Positions 1 to 14,600 of a stretch of DNA of 64,000 nt are shown one piece after another. Made by a program: the position numbers and the translations under genes. This DNA is from Amyelois transitella. Taxonomy: Eukaryota > Arthropoda > Insecta > Lepidoptera > Pyralidae. How positions within the stretch are numbered: position 1 is the first letter of the stretch; each line of letters starts with the position of its first letter. The stretch is from the NCBI RefSeq assembly GCF_032362555.1, contig NC_083506.1, positions 6,619,501-6,683,500 on the forward strand, in the 5' to 3' direction. The notes under the pieces are model-generated. The model saw only the letters and a program-made list of their open reading frames with translations, was not told the DNA's origin and did no database searches.

Positions 1-52
1 TCATGTCTGACTCCAGATCAGACGGTTGCGTGTTCAAATCACGTAGGGGTCA
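1..52 (+). tRNA. tRNA-Trp(CCA), 3' part (cut by window start), possibly a degenerate copy
   Basis: Anticodon stem TCTGA/TCAGA encloses the loop CTCCAGA, giving anticodon CCA (Trp). The T arm follows as GCGTG-TTCAAAT-CACGT, then the acceptor 3' strand AGGGGTC and discriminator A at 52. This matches the conserved 3' half of animal tRNA-Trp closely. The D-arm end (TCATG before the anticodon stem) does not look like the usual GCGCG, so the copy may be degenerate or tRNA-derived. The 5' half lies outside the window. The next three bases are CCA, which nuclear genes do not normally encode. Confidence 0.72.
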
Positions 53-2610
53 CCATTTATAGGCTCCATCTAAATATGTAAAAATAAAATAGTTTGTTTA
101 ATTTAAAATATTCTTGAGTGCCTAATTTGTTATAGTGTGATGGTCTTAATCTACTGGGAGCACCGCCACTGATCTTCAATAATAAATTGTTATATATAAT
201 AAAATTTTACTTTGAAAGTTTGAAGTAAATCGGTTCAGTACTTTCGGAGATAATCGTGATTATACATACAGACAGACAGACAAGAAATTAAAAAAATATA
301 TTTTTGCTTTCTATTATTCATTCTAAGTGTCCCTCTATCTATTTCAATCAAAAATACTAAATGTACATACAAAATATTTTTACTGTTTTATTATCTATAC
401 CTATACATATAATAAAACGGTAAAAATATTTTGTCTATGTACATTAAAAATTTTAACTGAAACGGATAGAGAATTGTTTTTTACATTTGATTAAGATTTA
501 ACTCGAAATTTACGCGGACGAAGTCGCGGGCAACAGCTAGTATGTAAGTATAAATTAATTTAAACACACTGCAGATTTATATTATTTGCTTTGGATAAAT
601 TGCAGACAATCATTATTCAGTTATTTATCATCATGAAAGAAGCTACTTTATGTCAGTTTGAGTTGTAATTTACAAAAACTTTCGCTTAACAAATGAAACT
701 GGAAGTCAACCGCTTATCGCAAAATTAACATATCTAGGCCAACACTGCAGAAAACCTAGCATAGTCATCAGTCTAGGCCGCAGCTTTTAGATAGCATGGG
801 CAGAATACATTTACTAGACTTTTATATCGACCCTTATACATAATGCAAGAAGGAAATAACACCAACATTCTGAATGAATGAATAAAGCTACTAGGTGAAC
901 TTAAATAATAAAAGAAAAATATATATTTTAGAAATATGCGTAAATTTTGTCAAAATATTAATACAGATAATTTTACTTATTTTACTACAGATATTCTAAG
1001 TACATATTTAAAAGTTAAGAAGAACGTTTAAAAGTGATTAGGATATTTTGTATTAAATCCCATTTCGATTTTAACAAAATACATTGTCTTCTTTGGGTCG
1101 CTTAGATAATATGTATTTAAAACTTGTTTAAATAAGAAAATTAAACCAGTGTAAAATTAGTAATAAATAATAAAATAAGTACAAAGATTGAGGAATCCCA
1201 AGGATTCCTCCGCTATCCCCTTTCGGAGCGAGCGCGATTAATAATGGATGCTCTCTGACACAATTACGTATGGTCCATTACCTTGTCTGTTAATTAACTC
1301 ATTTATTAATATAAAATTATACGCTTTTTAACTTCAAAACAAAATGAACGTACTTGAAGGGGAACTTACTTTTTTTTAAATCTATGAGAGCTAAGCTTGT
1401 TTTATAACGTGTGAACTCACTACTTATTCAATACAATATCAGTGTATTTATGTGGTACACTGAATAGTAAGATTCCACCTATATATAAATTTGTATCTAG
1501 AACAATAACTACTTAAAATTTACATAAAACGTAATAGTGGAGCCGCAGACCCAAGTAAAAAAACTTAGTTTTATCTCATTATTACGATAATAAGTTAGCT
1601 ACTCTTGTATGTGTTGAGTTAGCAACCGCTTGGTAATTTCCTTTTGACTGGGAGGTAGAAGGCCAACTTAACGTGGACTCAATATCGACTTACATTCGGT
1701 TCAGTTAAAGTTGCATGATCACAATGCAGAGCTAATAGGCCGACACGACGATATTTTCGCGCCTCCTGCTGCGAGTACCTATATTAGGTGCACTGTCTAC
1801 AAAAAGAACGATGTAAAATTGTTTGGAAATGTAGACATACTTATAAGTACAGTATACGTAACCTACGTACGAGTACTATACAGTATTTATAAAGTACAAT
1901 ACGGTAAAAGATGTACGCGTATGTACTATAAAAAATTTGTTAATGTACTGCCTTCCATTGCTTAATATGTCAGATTTCATTATATTATACGCACAAGTTG
2001 CGAATCTATATATGTCTTACGATAAATTGTGGTCAGCACAGTTTATTTATACAACAATGTTTGTTTTATGTAGATATATGTTTACACGGACTCCGCATAG
2101 CGTTATAAAACAATTATTATACATAGCGTTATGAAAGAAAAACAATTGACTTCTCGTATAGAGTTAGGTCATAATGGTGACCTGAACTGAAACCAAAGGC
2201 TATCCCTGATAATTAACCTAAGCACGTTATACCTACGAAACATGTAAACTTTATTCAGTGTTAGTTCAGTAACTTACATACATATAGTGACGTCTATATC
2301 CCTTGCGGAGTAGACAGAGCCAAAAGTCTTGAAAAGATTGATAGGCCGTGTTCAGCATTTTTATTTCTGTAACGGTAACATTTATTTATTTTTCACGTCT
2401 TCTATAGAGCCGGGAGACTCGTTTTTATAAATCACTGCTTTTATTACATTCAACTTGTCTAATGTACCAGAAAAATCCCTTACTCAGAACTTCGCGTAAA
2501 GCCGGCATTCATTTTATTCCATCGCCGAACCACATACAACTGCCGTGTATTAATTTTATACAAAGCAAAATGTTATGAAAGATTTTTATAACGAAAGTGT
2601 ATTTTTTCAG
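53..2610 (+). other. KCNQ intron (part) upstream of the S5 exon
   Basis: No coding exon was recognised here; the S4-side exon expected just upstream of S5 is not present. The intron holds a retroposon-like repeat at 208-545 with an internal long hairpin (361-445), a short palindromic sequence around 1192-1211, and a partial reverse-orientation copy of the SINE-A family at 2277-2356. Small open frames at 1711-2134 have no family signature and are AT-rich chance frames. Confidence 0.6.
208..545 (-). repeat. Dispersed retroposon-like repeat (family E)
   Basis: On the minus strand it begins at the CTAGCTGTTGCCCGCGACTT-like end (plus-strand 480-542) and runs to a (GTCT)n stretch and the phrase CTCCGAAAGTACTGAACCG. 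A related copy lies at 62625-62945 in the opposite orientation and shares the hairpin arm, the GTCTGTCTG run and the flanking text. The family matches the class of short interspersed elements abundant in lepidopteran introns; exact name not recognised. Confidence 0.6.
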
Positions 2611-5600
2611 GAACTCATCACGACACTCTACATCGGCTTCCTCGGATTAATATTTGCTTCATTTTTGGTGTATTTGGCAGAAAAAGATGTAGCAGATACA
2701 AAATTTAAAAATTTTGCCGAGGCGTTATGGTGGGGTGTGGTAAGTATTCCAATGTCCTTCATTGTAGAAACTGTTGTTAAACGTTATTTTCTCTAAGGTT
2801 ATTCTGAATCTTAAAGCTAGATAACTAACAGACCCAAAAAGGAATAAAGATGAAATTAGAGCATACCCCTATGAACTTTAATACATACATACATATATTT
2901 CTTTTTACAAAAAGTGTAGGTCTATTGCCAGCCTTCACATTTTTTGAGTTCTTGTAAATTTTACCTTTGTCAAAATCTTACACCTTATAATTACATGATG
3001 TCATTGTCAGTCAAACTTCGTAGACTAAAAAATGCTTGATATTACGAATGTATGTAAGTATATGTTTCCCCGCAGATCACGCTGTGCACGGTAGGGTACG
3101 GCGACATGGTCCCGCAGACCTGGCAGGGGAAGTTTATCGCGTCCTTCTGTGCGCTGCTAGGAATATCCTTCTTTGCGCTCCCTGCTGTGAGAACTACTTA
3201 CATTATCTTGTTATATTATTGACAAAGATTGTTTTTGAGACTTTACATGTTTCAGGCGATAGGCTAGCAATCTTTCACTACTTGAATTACATTTTCATCA
3301 TAAAGGCAAACAGCCGAACATGACCTTCCAGTCTTATCAAGACTATAGCTCTGTCTACCCTATAAGGGATAAAGACGTTATTATGTCTATATATATATAA
3401 ATATTTCAAAATTAGATAAACTTTATAAAAACTGCTCACATCAATGAGAAAAGCTGTTTTTTATAGCGTAAGCTTTCTTAATATTTTTTTAGAAACTTGT
3501 AAAGTTACTTTTTTTTAAAATTAATAACTACCACAAATTAATTTTTAATTGCAATAGGGTATTCTCGGATCTGGGTTTGCCCTTAAAGTACAACAACAAC
3601 AACGACAGAAGCACATGATACGGAGACGCCAACCAGCCGCCACGCTTATACAAGCGTTGTGGAGGTGTTACGCCGCGGACGAACATTCTATGAGTATAGC
3701 GACGTGGAAGATACATCAAATTCCACTGCCTAGTCCACAAACAAGGTAGGATCATTTACAAAACAAAAACATTACATATGCATTTTTACGTTAAATGTTC
3801 AATAACGGCTACATTGAGAATCTGCTATTTTATTAATGAAATATTTTAATAATATAATATTTTGCGGTGAAGGTTAACATTTAAAATAAATTAATATTAC
3901 AACAACATTACTGTTCCTCATACCTAACAAGTTTTTTATCATGTCATAAACGAAGAACGAACGAAACTGAGCCAAATAGGTCATCAAATCAATGTTTTAT
4001 TTGTCAATAATACAGAAATACATAGATACACATACTTTCATACTTTTCTTACGGTGAGGGAAAATATCGTGAGGTAACCTGCCATTTCCCGCAACTGGAT
4101 ATGTAACCATGATCTAACCAATACGAATTATGTTCCCGTGCAAAGTCGCTTCGTGTAGAGTGTCGTGATGAAAACCTGACTCACTCAATCTAAGATCCAT
4201 GGTCAAAGGCATACCCCGGTCTCCTCTTCATAATGGTGAGGACGCATCCGGGACTATAGCCAAGAGGAAGAAGATATACTTTCATACTTTGTTCCAACAA
4301 TCATCACTATAGGAGGAATATGAACGATTTCAAACTAGATTTGAAGCTATTGAAAATATAAGTTATGTACAATGTGTCACGCTCAAATATGTTGAAACAA
4401 ACCGACTTATACATCTAATGACAAGCCTAGGTGTTTCACGCAACTCCAGAAAACCATTTCTATTTTTTTAATAAGTGGCCGAGTAACAAAGTTGCAACCA
4501 TCACTTAATGGGTGCTGGTTATTTCATACATTGTTGCAATTAAGTAACGTAGCCGCATTGCAAATTCGCGACGGATTATAACGATTTACGTCGGTTCGCA
4601 AGTGCGTCGAAATCTTAAAGATAAACAATTATACAACGTATTTCATGGTTTTAGCACCGCTACGTGATTAACTAAATATTCCTTTTAAGCGGTAATACTA
4701 ACAAGCTTATTTAAAAGTCATTAATTTATGCGCTAAATAAAATATGAACACTAGTTTACCTAAATGGTGTTCGCTGTAAAAGCTTGATTAGAATTTAAAA
4801 TGAAGAGAGCGTAGTTCGCAGCGCTGTATAATGTACACATAATATAACATGTATACATGATATGTACTTCATTATACCTACTCATGTGTGTAGAAGGGTA
4901 GTATTTACACACTTACTGGATTTTTAATTATAAGGTTAGTGGCTACTTGTTTGCTTATATGAACCTTCTATAGTTTATCTTTATTACCTATATTGATCAT
5001 GTATCAAAATAACTCTATTACAAACAGTCAGCGAAAAATAATTTACTGTTATCCTATAAACAGGCCATATATTGTTATCAACAAATATATTTAATTATCA
5101 ATATTTAAGTGCAGAATATAATTAATCTTTAAAAGAATAAGTACTTAATGTTATCTTTCACTTATTGATCTGACTTCTGACCCAATTGGGACAAATGAAA
5201 GCGTCATCAATTCCCTCTCTCATAAATTTTCAGAATAAGGAAATACTAGAGGAAAATGAACACTTTATTCGGTACGATTTTGCTACGACCTCGTAGCTAT
5301 GAGAACAACTTAGTTCAGTTGGTATTTTATATCAAATTCTTTGTCTGAATTTGGTATACTAATAAATAAATGCTTAAGAATAGAATGGCAGCGGCACTAC
5401 ATTCTGTTTTGAGTTATATGCATCCAACGAAATTGTACTTAAGGAGAGACAAAGCGGCAAGTGACTAGTGTGTGTATATTTGGCAGTCGCGTGATGAGTG
5501 CCTCGTTCAAGAACAATGCGTCCTTTGTGTCGCGGCTGCCGACGATCCGCCGCCACAAGAGCACCTCGCTGCACTCGCCCGCGCCGCACGCCAAGCCCGC

Positions 5601-8600
5601 CGTCTCGCATCACCGCTACGATGTCAACGCCAGCGCTGAGAATCTAGGTAAACACGACCGCCCGTACCATATCACATCTCTTGATCAGTTTGCACACATT
5701 ACCACTACCAGTTTTAGCCTGCTAAATAGAACGCATAAATACATTAAATTATATTTACTTAAACCATAAATACATGTTTAGTTATACCTACTATAAATAT
5801 CCGCGAACAAAATATTGTCACATTTTATTACTTTGTCGCATGTCAATTTCACTTCGATTTATTTTATCAAAATTTTTACTCATATTCCTTATTCGAAATT
5901 GTATAAACTTTTCAATGTTTCAATGTTACTATATCAATATACCTACTAACCGAAAACTATGTTTCGCTTAATCCCTCGATCGATTGGCATGAATACACGA
6001 CATGAAAATAGAAAAGGAAAAATAGCATCATATTATTACGAGAATATATCTCATAACAAAACACGAAGAAATCGAAAATAAAAAGACAAAGAGATTGATA
6101 ATAAATCATTTTTAAGACAAACAATATAAATGGATGGGCAGCTGTAGGCGCTAACCACCGGGAGTGGCACCATCGATCACATCACATACAAGATATCAAG
6201 TGCACCCGAGTCCAAATTCAAACACGATGACCGCTAACACCAGCACAGAATTATTTTCTACGAAAATCTACTTTCATTGTTATCTATCACAGTGCTGTGA
6301 AGTTTCAAATGAATATTTGACAGAATGGAGTGTGAAATCATTTATTGCCCTGTTTCGTAGATAATCATACGTCGGGCGGGGACCGTGCGTGTTGTCTACT
6401 CCATTGTTGGAAACGCTGCTTTAAAGGTTCTATTCTTCATCTTTTAGACGGCACCATGGCATGACCAGTTACAGTCGATAAATTTCTGCTGCGTTTCTTA
6501 TTAATTCTTTTAGTAAAAACTTCCAGAAAATGTGAATACACGAAAACGAGTATTATGTTGCCGACGTAGCGTCATTGAGACCGGAAATAGTATTCGACTT
6601 CCGGTGAAAATGGCTACGTCTCTTAGCTCCAGACACGATTGCTGACATCCTTCTACTTCTTTCTATTTTTCACTTTTTGAGATAAGAATGCACCCGCGTA
6701 GATAACATATGGCTTGGAAGCTACTTACTAATGCAATGTGAAGCTTCACAAACAGTTGACAAAGAGGCTTCTGGAAGTAATGCCCGCTTCCGCGCGCCAT
6801 TGGCAGACAAGCGAGACGATTAACGAGCGACTGCGATCATTAGCGTTAGCGGCGATCACCGATACATTCCCAGACTCATGTCAGAACGTTATCATACTGG
6901 AATGGCTTATTTCAGGCTTCTCTTTAATTTCGGTTAAGTATCTATATTGAATAAATTATGACTAATGTTTACATAGCTTTGCATTCTTTTTTATGCATGC
7001 CAGATAGTTAATAGGAATTTTGTATTATATGGACTTCCTTTTTTAAATTCATACACTTTAAAAAAATCCTTTTTGAAGTTCATTATCTGACCACAAAAAA
7101 ATAATTCAATCTCAATGCACTAAGATGCATTGTTAATTTCATAACAGAATACAAAATTTTATTATATCTTCAACCGACTAAAGATATCAAAACTATGTAT
7201 ATTACAAAATATAATTTTATTTTAAGTAATATGGACAATGAAAATATAGAATATTAGAAATGTTTACCGTTCTGTGTCATATTATTTGTATAATTTGGTT
7301 ATACTCTGAATGATTTACATAAAAAATTGCTAACAAAAGCTACCTAAACTTTTATCGCTTGGAACACGGAAATATGATGTTACAGTGAAGGTGGTATCAC
7401 CAGATCGTTCTAGAGAAGAAAATCAAATGAAGACTCTCAACCGATTTAAATAAACAGATACGTCTACAACATAAAACGATATGTTAGACTTATATGTTTA
7501 TCAATTGAGAAAGAGTGAAATATGTTTATAAACGTTCCTTAAAATTGAATTATTTTCTCAGTTGTGAAAATTTTATATTCATATCTATTAATACAACATA
7601 AAAATGGAAAAAAGTTCTTTTATATCTCTAATTTTATACAATCAAATATGGGCAATAAATATAATAAACAAATGCGTACATAGTTATTTTATAAGTATTC
7701 GTGGCAAAGTCTACGCCGTAGACGCCGGCTACGAAAACGATTTGACTCTAGCTACGACGTAGCATTAGCCCAACGTTTTGTTACTTATGTGCACAAAAAT
7801 TTAATGCAACAAATACCTATATAAATGAAAGGAACCTTTCTCTGCGTTAGAACTGTAGGCAGTTTTTTTGTTATGAATATTAATATAGAACTTTTTCGTG
7901 GCTAGAGAAAATTATATTAATGCTAATATATAATGAAGTTCAATGCGCTGAAAGGTAAAAAACTATCACGTTTTTTGTAATAATTCTATAAATATACACT
8001 TTAATTAATGAATAGAGAAACTTTTTATATTATTTCACCTATCTTACCAGATAAGGCGTAACTTTCAGAGCACTTGCTAATAACGCTTATCACCTTATTT
8101 TATCTGAAGAGGTACTTGTAATTTTTCATAACATTTATTTTATTAAATAGGCATGGGGTATTTTAAGAATTTTATTGGTCGTTATGGAATATTTACGATC
8201 GTAAAATTAAAGACATTAGGAAAACGATATTCGTGAAGAACGTTTGCATATAAGTTAGAAAGAGAAAACAAACCGATCGATAGTTTGTTGAGACATTAAA
8301 TGGCAACCGCTGCATTGACCTCATTATTTAGGAGTTCCTTCAATGCAGTCAAAGCTACGAAGCAGTAAAATACTACAGATAGGGAACATGATTTCCCCAA
8401 AGATATGGATTAGGTTCGTGTGGAGGAAGGAAAATTTACTTTAAATCTCCATTGTCAATTCGGTGTCCTGGCGAGCTTATGGGTATTTGGAAGCAGCAGG
8501 ACTTAGATATGATTAAGTGATACTTTTTCGGTAGATAGGTCAAGTCGTAATATATCTATTTAATTGATAATAAAACAATTCATCATCCACTTCGTGATAC

Positions 8601-11600
8601 CAGGTTTATATTAAAATCTCGTGCTTGTATGTTTATTCTTTTGGAAAATCGTTATTTCATATCTCACGTCATAGCCGTTTTTCTTCATATACATGTGATC
8701 ATTATAAAATTGCTTTGCTCACGTGTCTGTTCGGGTATAGTATGACAAGTATGAGTTAATCACTTTATCGGGTCACTAGCATTCAGCTAAACCGTGAAGT
8801 ATTAAACAATTATAAAATCTTACTTGCACTTTTATAATATTAGTTTGGAAATTGCAGTGTATCAATAAGATAATCCCATGTGTTTCCTGGTATTATTACT
8901 GTTAACGCATAAGTATAGATGGCTAAATGAATTTTAATGTCTGCGGAGTGCCGACACAATAGAATTCAAGGCTATTTTCGTCAATCACAGATTCAACGCA
9001 TTTACATTACAAAAACAACGGACTGACAGGCAGACAGCCGGATTCATGCTCGTGATTTGGGTGAACCCCGAGTCAAATGTTTTATATACGATTCTATTTC
9101 CGAAAATGTTACACGCGGGAATACCTCTCCATCTTATTTAAATATTCATAGACCAATAATGTAACTATGTATATGTACACATGAGTTATATTTTCGAAAA
9201 TTAATGGGATGAAATTATGGATATTTAATAGAGCACTGTTTTTAGTGACTATGATCACATCTTCCATATTTGAAAATCTTCTTCATTGAATGAAAAATAC
9301 TGCATATAAAATACCCGTTAACAACAATAACTGTTACAAATTTTCATTGATGTTCATAATTTCCTAATCTGGGTACTAAAAGTTTCCTTGTCCCATTTCT
9401 TATTTTTATTACCATCGTTGAGTGGAATATATCCACATTTTTTCAAAAGAGAATGAGAAATTTTCATAACTTTTGAAATATCCCAAAAAATTTTTGTATG
9501 CTGAAAACTGGTTGGAATGTAAAGCGAGCATAAATTGGGCATGCACATGGTGTTGAAGTGAGCGTGTGTATGGGTTGGCAGGCGCGACGAACGGCCGCAC
9601 TGGGCGCCCCAGGCACGGCAACTCCTACAGCGAGGACTCTGTGGCAGAAACGGCGCTCTCCAAGAAAAACTCCGACGGTAAGAAGTAAAGCTGGCCTATA
9701 TGTGATCAACCAGTCTCTACCAATAGATGTCTTTCAGTTCTAGACAAATCTGTTCGTCTATTAATATGCTCTTACTATCGCTTTCGATTAGAATACCTAT
9801 TGTCATTAGGTGTCTGTGTGTGTAAAAGTGTTTTGTATAGATATCATTACCATATCCCATACTAACATTTTGAAATAATAAATCTTCAAACTTAACATCC
9901 AGCTTTAGTCAATACTAACCTACTAAATGTTTTAACACATGCTGCACTTAGAATCACATGTATAATTATCGAAAACTAACTAACAAATGAATGTGCAAAT
10001 GTTTCTAATGAGTTTTAGGAGTACGTTGCACTAGCATTGTTAGTTCAAACTAGATGAATGAAATATCATATTATTACGGTCGGTACGAAAATTTCATTTA
10101 TGTTTGTGGTTAGATTGTAGTTGATTAGTTCGTAGAGATATCGTGGTGTCATGTGTTTGATAATATGTTAACACAAAACGGTTAAGTACAAGATTTTTAT
10201 AATTCTTTTTGGGTTACATTTGACGATGAAATGTACTCTTTTCAAGGAAATTTTCCGCAAGAATTAGGGACATATACGAATTAGTTATCAAAAAAAATTA
10301 GGTATACTAAAATTATATTAACATCCAAAAATCGAGTTTTAAAATATTTTTTTGCGTTCGTATCCCCATACACAAATAAAGAGTATTAAAATATTACACG
10401 CTTTTTCATTGGAAAGTTGAAACATATGCAATTTCCGAGAAAGCTATCCTGAAGGTCACTATTAAGTTTAAAAGAGCTTTAGTTATAGTAAAAAAGAAGT
10501 AATGTTTTACTTTCAAATTGTATTGAATTATAACTTAGGTTCGGTCATACGCTGACTAGAATATTATGGTTTCTGGCAAAGTAGAATAAGCCGACTCACC
10601 CATTTTCTACGATTGCTGTAAAAAGCGACCAAAGAGAAAAGTCACGCGAACTTAAAAAAAGAAGTTCTATGTTCTATTCAGTGAAATTCGGAAAAAAAAG
10701 CGCGTTGATAAAATATACTTACTTGAATAAATTCTACGAATGTTGATTCCGAGTAATAGTAATAACAAGGAAATGTTACCAAAAGGATAACCGAATTGTC
10801 CAATATGCACAGTTGGGACGACTAGTCTGTTGTCTCTACTTAGCAAAGTTCTCTATTGATAAAGACGATCGATATTGCACAATGTAGTGACGTCGTTTGT
10901 ATATAATAGCAAGGAACTGTTGCCTCAAGCGATCAATGGAAAAAAGAAAATGTCGTTGAACCTTTGTGTATTGTGATTCATTATCATTGTAATTTTAACA
11001 AAATTTCCGGCACACTTACACTTACTTTAAACAAGTAATTTCTACTTTTATTTTGTTGTACAAAAAAAATAATCTTCCGAGAGTGTCGGTGGCCCGGTTT
11101 AAATGCGTGATGTGCAGAAAGGCACAAGTTCAAATCCCACCTCGGCCATGTACCAACGAGTCTTTTCAAAGTTATATACATTAGTTTTAATACTAACCGA
11201 TGCTCTTTAATATTTTATTACGGTGAGGGAAAACATCGTCAGGAAACCTGCATATTCAGGCAACTATATGTATAACCATGGATCCAATTCGGGTTAGGTT
11301 TACCTGTCAAGGTTGCGGAGGTCAGATGGGAGTCACTTCGTGTAAAAACCTGAATCCCCCAATCCAGGCTCCATGGTCAGAGACATACCCCGGGCTCCTC
11401 TCCAGTAAGGTGAGGATGCAACCGGGTCTAAAAGCCAGGAGGAAGAAGAATGTCTTAAAAATCCTCTTTATTTGATATGTATCATAAGATCGACCTTTTC
11501 AATTCACATACATATTGTTCATATATCCCAATGCCTTAACACTTCCTTTCCTTTAAATTATTTAATTCTGTTTATGTCTAAGGATAATTCTTTCATCAAT

Positions 11601-14600
11601 AAATTTTGAATAATCAACAAGTTCAATTTCATAATGAAGGTCTATTGTCCACCCGAATGTAAACTAGAATTATCGAAATATTTATTTTGTAGGTCAACAA
11701 TCGCTCCCTTGTCATCATTAACAGTTAGAATGATAGTAAATCAATAGAATTATCGTAATTCCTTTGAAAGTAGCATGCGGCACGCTCAACCCCCTTTTCC
11801 ATGCAATCATTAATAGCTCGCTTGGAAAAAACACGCCCGAACACTTACTGTAATGCTGCAATGGAATTATTTTAAACGCTTTGCAAATTTAAAAGACGAT
11901 ACTGTTCATGACAGCGGTAGGCGAAATGATGGTTACGAATTAAGTTATATAACATTTCAATGATAGTACCTACATTTATATGAGATAAATAAAATAAGGA
12001 ATTCCTATATAAAATTAGGAGTTCCAATTGAACATGTGATTGCCCTTTCCACATATGTATTTACTAATATAAATAGTAATGTGGTTGTCACAACAATCTA
12101 AAAAAATCATAAATCCAATAAAAATAGCATAAAAAACTTAGTAAAAATACAAAATTAAATATATTTTTAAGTTCATATCCTTACTCGATTTTTTCCTTAG
12201 AAGGTAAGTTCTTATTAAATAGTATTTTCAGCTTTAGTCTTATGTATAAATATATTTTCATAAGCAAATATTTAAATAATTAAAAAAAAAGTAGTTTTGT
12301 ATATAATACGTAAACAAATCGATTTTGTTACCGATGTTGTAAACGATTATTATGCACCGTAGAAATCTGAATAAAACAGGGCTATATTATTTCGTTTTCT
12401 ATGTATTAGTTTATGTATATCCATGTAAATCACCAATGATCACAATAACTTTGTTACTGGAAATGAAAAGTAAAGAATGTTAGTAATAATAGTAAATGCA
12501 ACAATTTTAGTGTAAGTAAATACAAAAGTTTTCGACAAGGCCGTGTGACATAAAACCAACAAACCAAAACAAAAAGTAAATAAAACTTGCGCAAGATAGA
12601 TTTTGTTTGCACAGACTTGATGTTCTGAATCCCGTTCCGACATACACATAACAATGGAAATATATGAACTAAGAAAGTAATTCTGGGCTTTTCGGAAAAT
12701 TAGATGGCCTAATTTTTTTAATGTTACGATGCACTTGATATTTTTTAAACTTTTTCTGAATCTTAAATTAAATCCTAGATTCTTAGTGTTAATAAAATCA
12801 TGATAGATATTAAAATATTAGAACTTAAGTAAAATTACTCTCTCTCTCTCATCTCTGCGTGTTAGGTTGGACCTAAGAAGTAACACGGTTATAAAACGAA
12901 CTGTACCTAATTATGTTTTGAAAGCACATGATAAAAATAATTGTTATTTCATTTTCAACAGACGAAGATGACGAACCGCGCTGCGTGACACTTACGCCTC
13001 GACACAAAGCCGCCATTCGATTTATAAGAAAGGTACGTTATTATTCTATTTTCTATTTACCATAAACCTCCCTTTTGTTAATTAAATCTTTCTGAATTTA
13101 ATACAAAATCAATCTATACGAGTACTTAATAAAATACCTAATCATTGACTGGGGTACGTCCTAAGAGTACAGATTTTAAATACATTGTAAAACCAGGTTT
13201 TGTAATTAACTTACACTTAAATGTAGGTAGGTATTAAAGTATTTGTTTAAATAAAAGTAATGTTAAGGTGTAGTAATTAAGTTTGCTAGATGAAATTAGC
13301 TGGCGTTTTCAAAGTCTAAGTTTAAGACTTAATAACTAGATACTACAATTTTAAAAATTTTGACTACTTTCAAAGCAGTGTGGTTCCCGGCATTCTAGAA
13401 AAGAACCACTCCATATCTTTCCCATGGATGTTGTAGTTGGCAACTAAAGGAATGGCTAATAAACTTCGGATTCTTCTAGTGGGCGATTGCCTGACAATCT
13501 GTCACTATTTGAATCTCGATTCCATAATTTAGCCAAACGGCTGAACGTGGCTTTTGAGCATTTTCGAGAATGTTGGATGTATCTACCCCGCGGGGGATAT
13601 ATACGTGATTAGGTATGTAGATTTGTTTGACTATTTTCAAGCAGGTAAACGAAATTTTTTGAAATATTTTATGCGAACTTACAGTGAATTAAGACTCAAT
13701 GTTTTACTAAAACATATTAAATTCAACGAAGCAGAAACAAGCAGTACTTTGAAAGAAAGATCTAACGTATTGTAAATATTTTAGTTCACTGCACTACGGC
13801 ATTTCAAAGATTGAATTTTAGGTAAGGAGAAACATTAATATTGTGAGTAATATTGATATAGGATAAAAAACTAAATTTAATGCTCCAGTATGATATTTTG
13901 TCTTATATCAGAGAATAATGACTTGAAGAATGACAAAATATGTTGAAATCTTGAATTTCCTTAACGTGCTTAGATACTTAGAACGTACAATGTGACAGAA
14001 ACGAACTTCAGGCGCAACTTATTACATATATATAAATAATAGGGATGACTACTGGCTAAATGAATTATAAAGACATTCGAGACCACACAAAAACTTTTTA
14101 TAACACGTTATTCTCGTAAATCAGGAACAACAAATGTATTTTTTGTACAAAGTTTTTTACCGCAATACAAAGATATCATCACTCTTAAAAAAATTATAAG
14201 AACTAACAAAATATGACTTAGATTTTGTATACTTAATTAATATTCGCATACAAACATTAATTTTATAGATTGATGTGTGGACTTTTAAAGAAAAAATTGA
14301 TCAGACGCTACGAGCATCGTATCAAATTTATTATATCTAATTTTCGTAAAAAACTTTTTCAATTTCATCTAAATTGGTTCAATTTGGGATATACTCGTAT
14401 GTCATCTATTACCAAAAATATTTAAATAACTTATATCCAATTAACATTAAACATCTAACAAGACAAAATTACAATAAAAAAAAATCTTTAACAACAAAGT
14501 TGTAAGATGAATGTCACTATAAAAAGATATTCACTTTAAAAATTATTCAGTTTAACTGTAAACTTCGTAACTGGAATTAAATTCACATGATTTTGGAGAA

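Noticed and set aside
1711-2134. Two overlapping small frames in the upstream KCNQ intron
   Set aside because: Tyr/Val-rich, no homology signature, no splice pairing with KCNQ; likely random AT-rich frames.
5461-5769. 102-aa frame starting in the KCNQ exon region
   Set aside because: It is exon 5487-5647 plus read-through into introns on both sides, not a separate protein.
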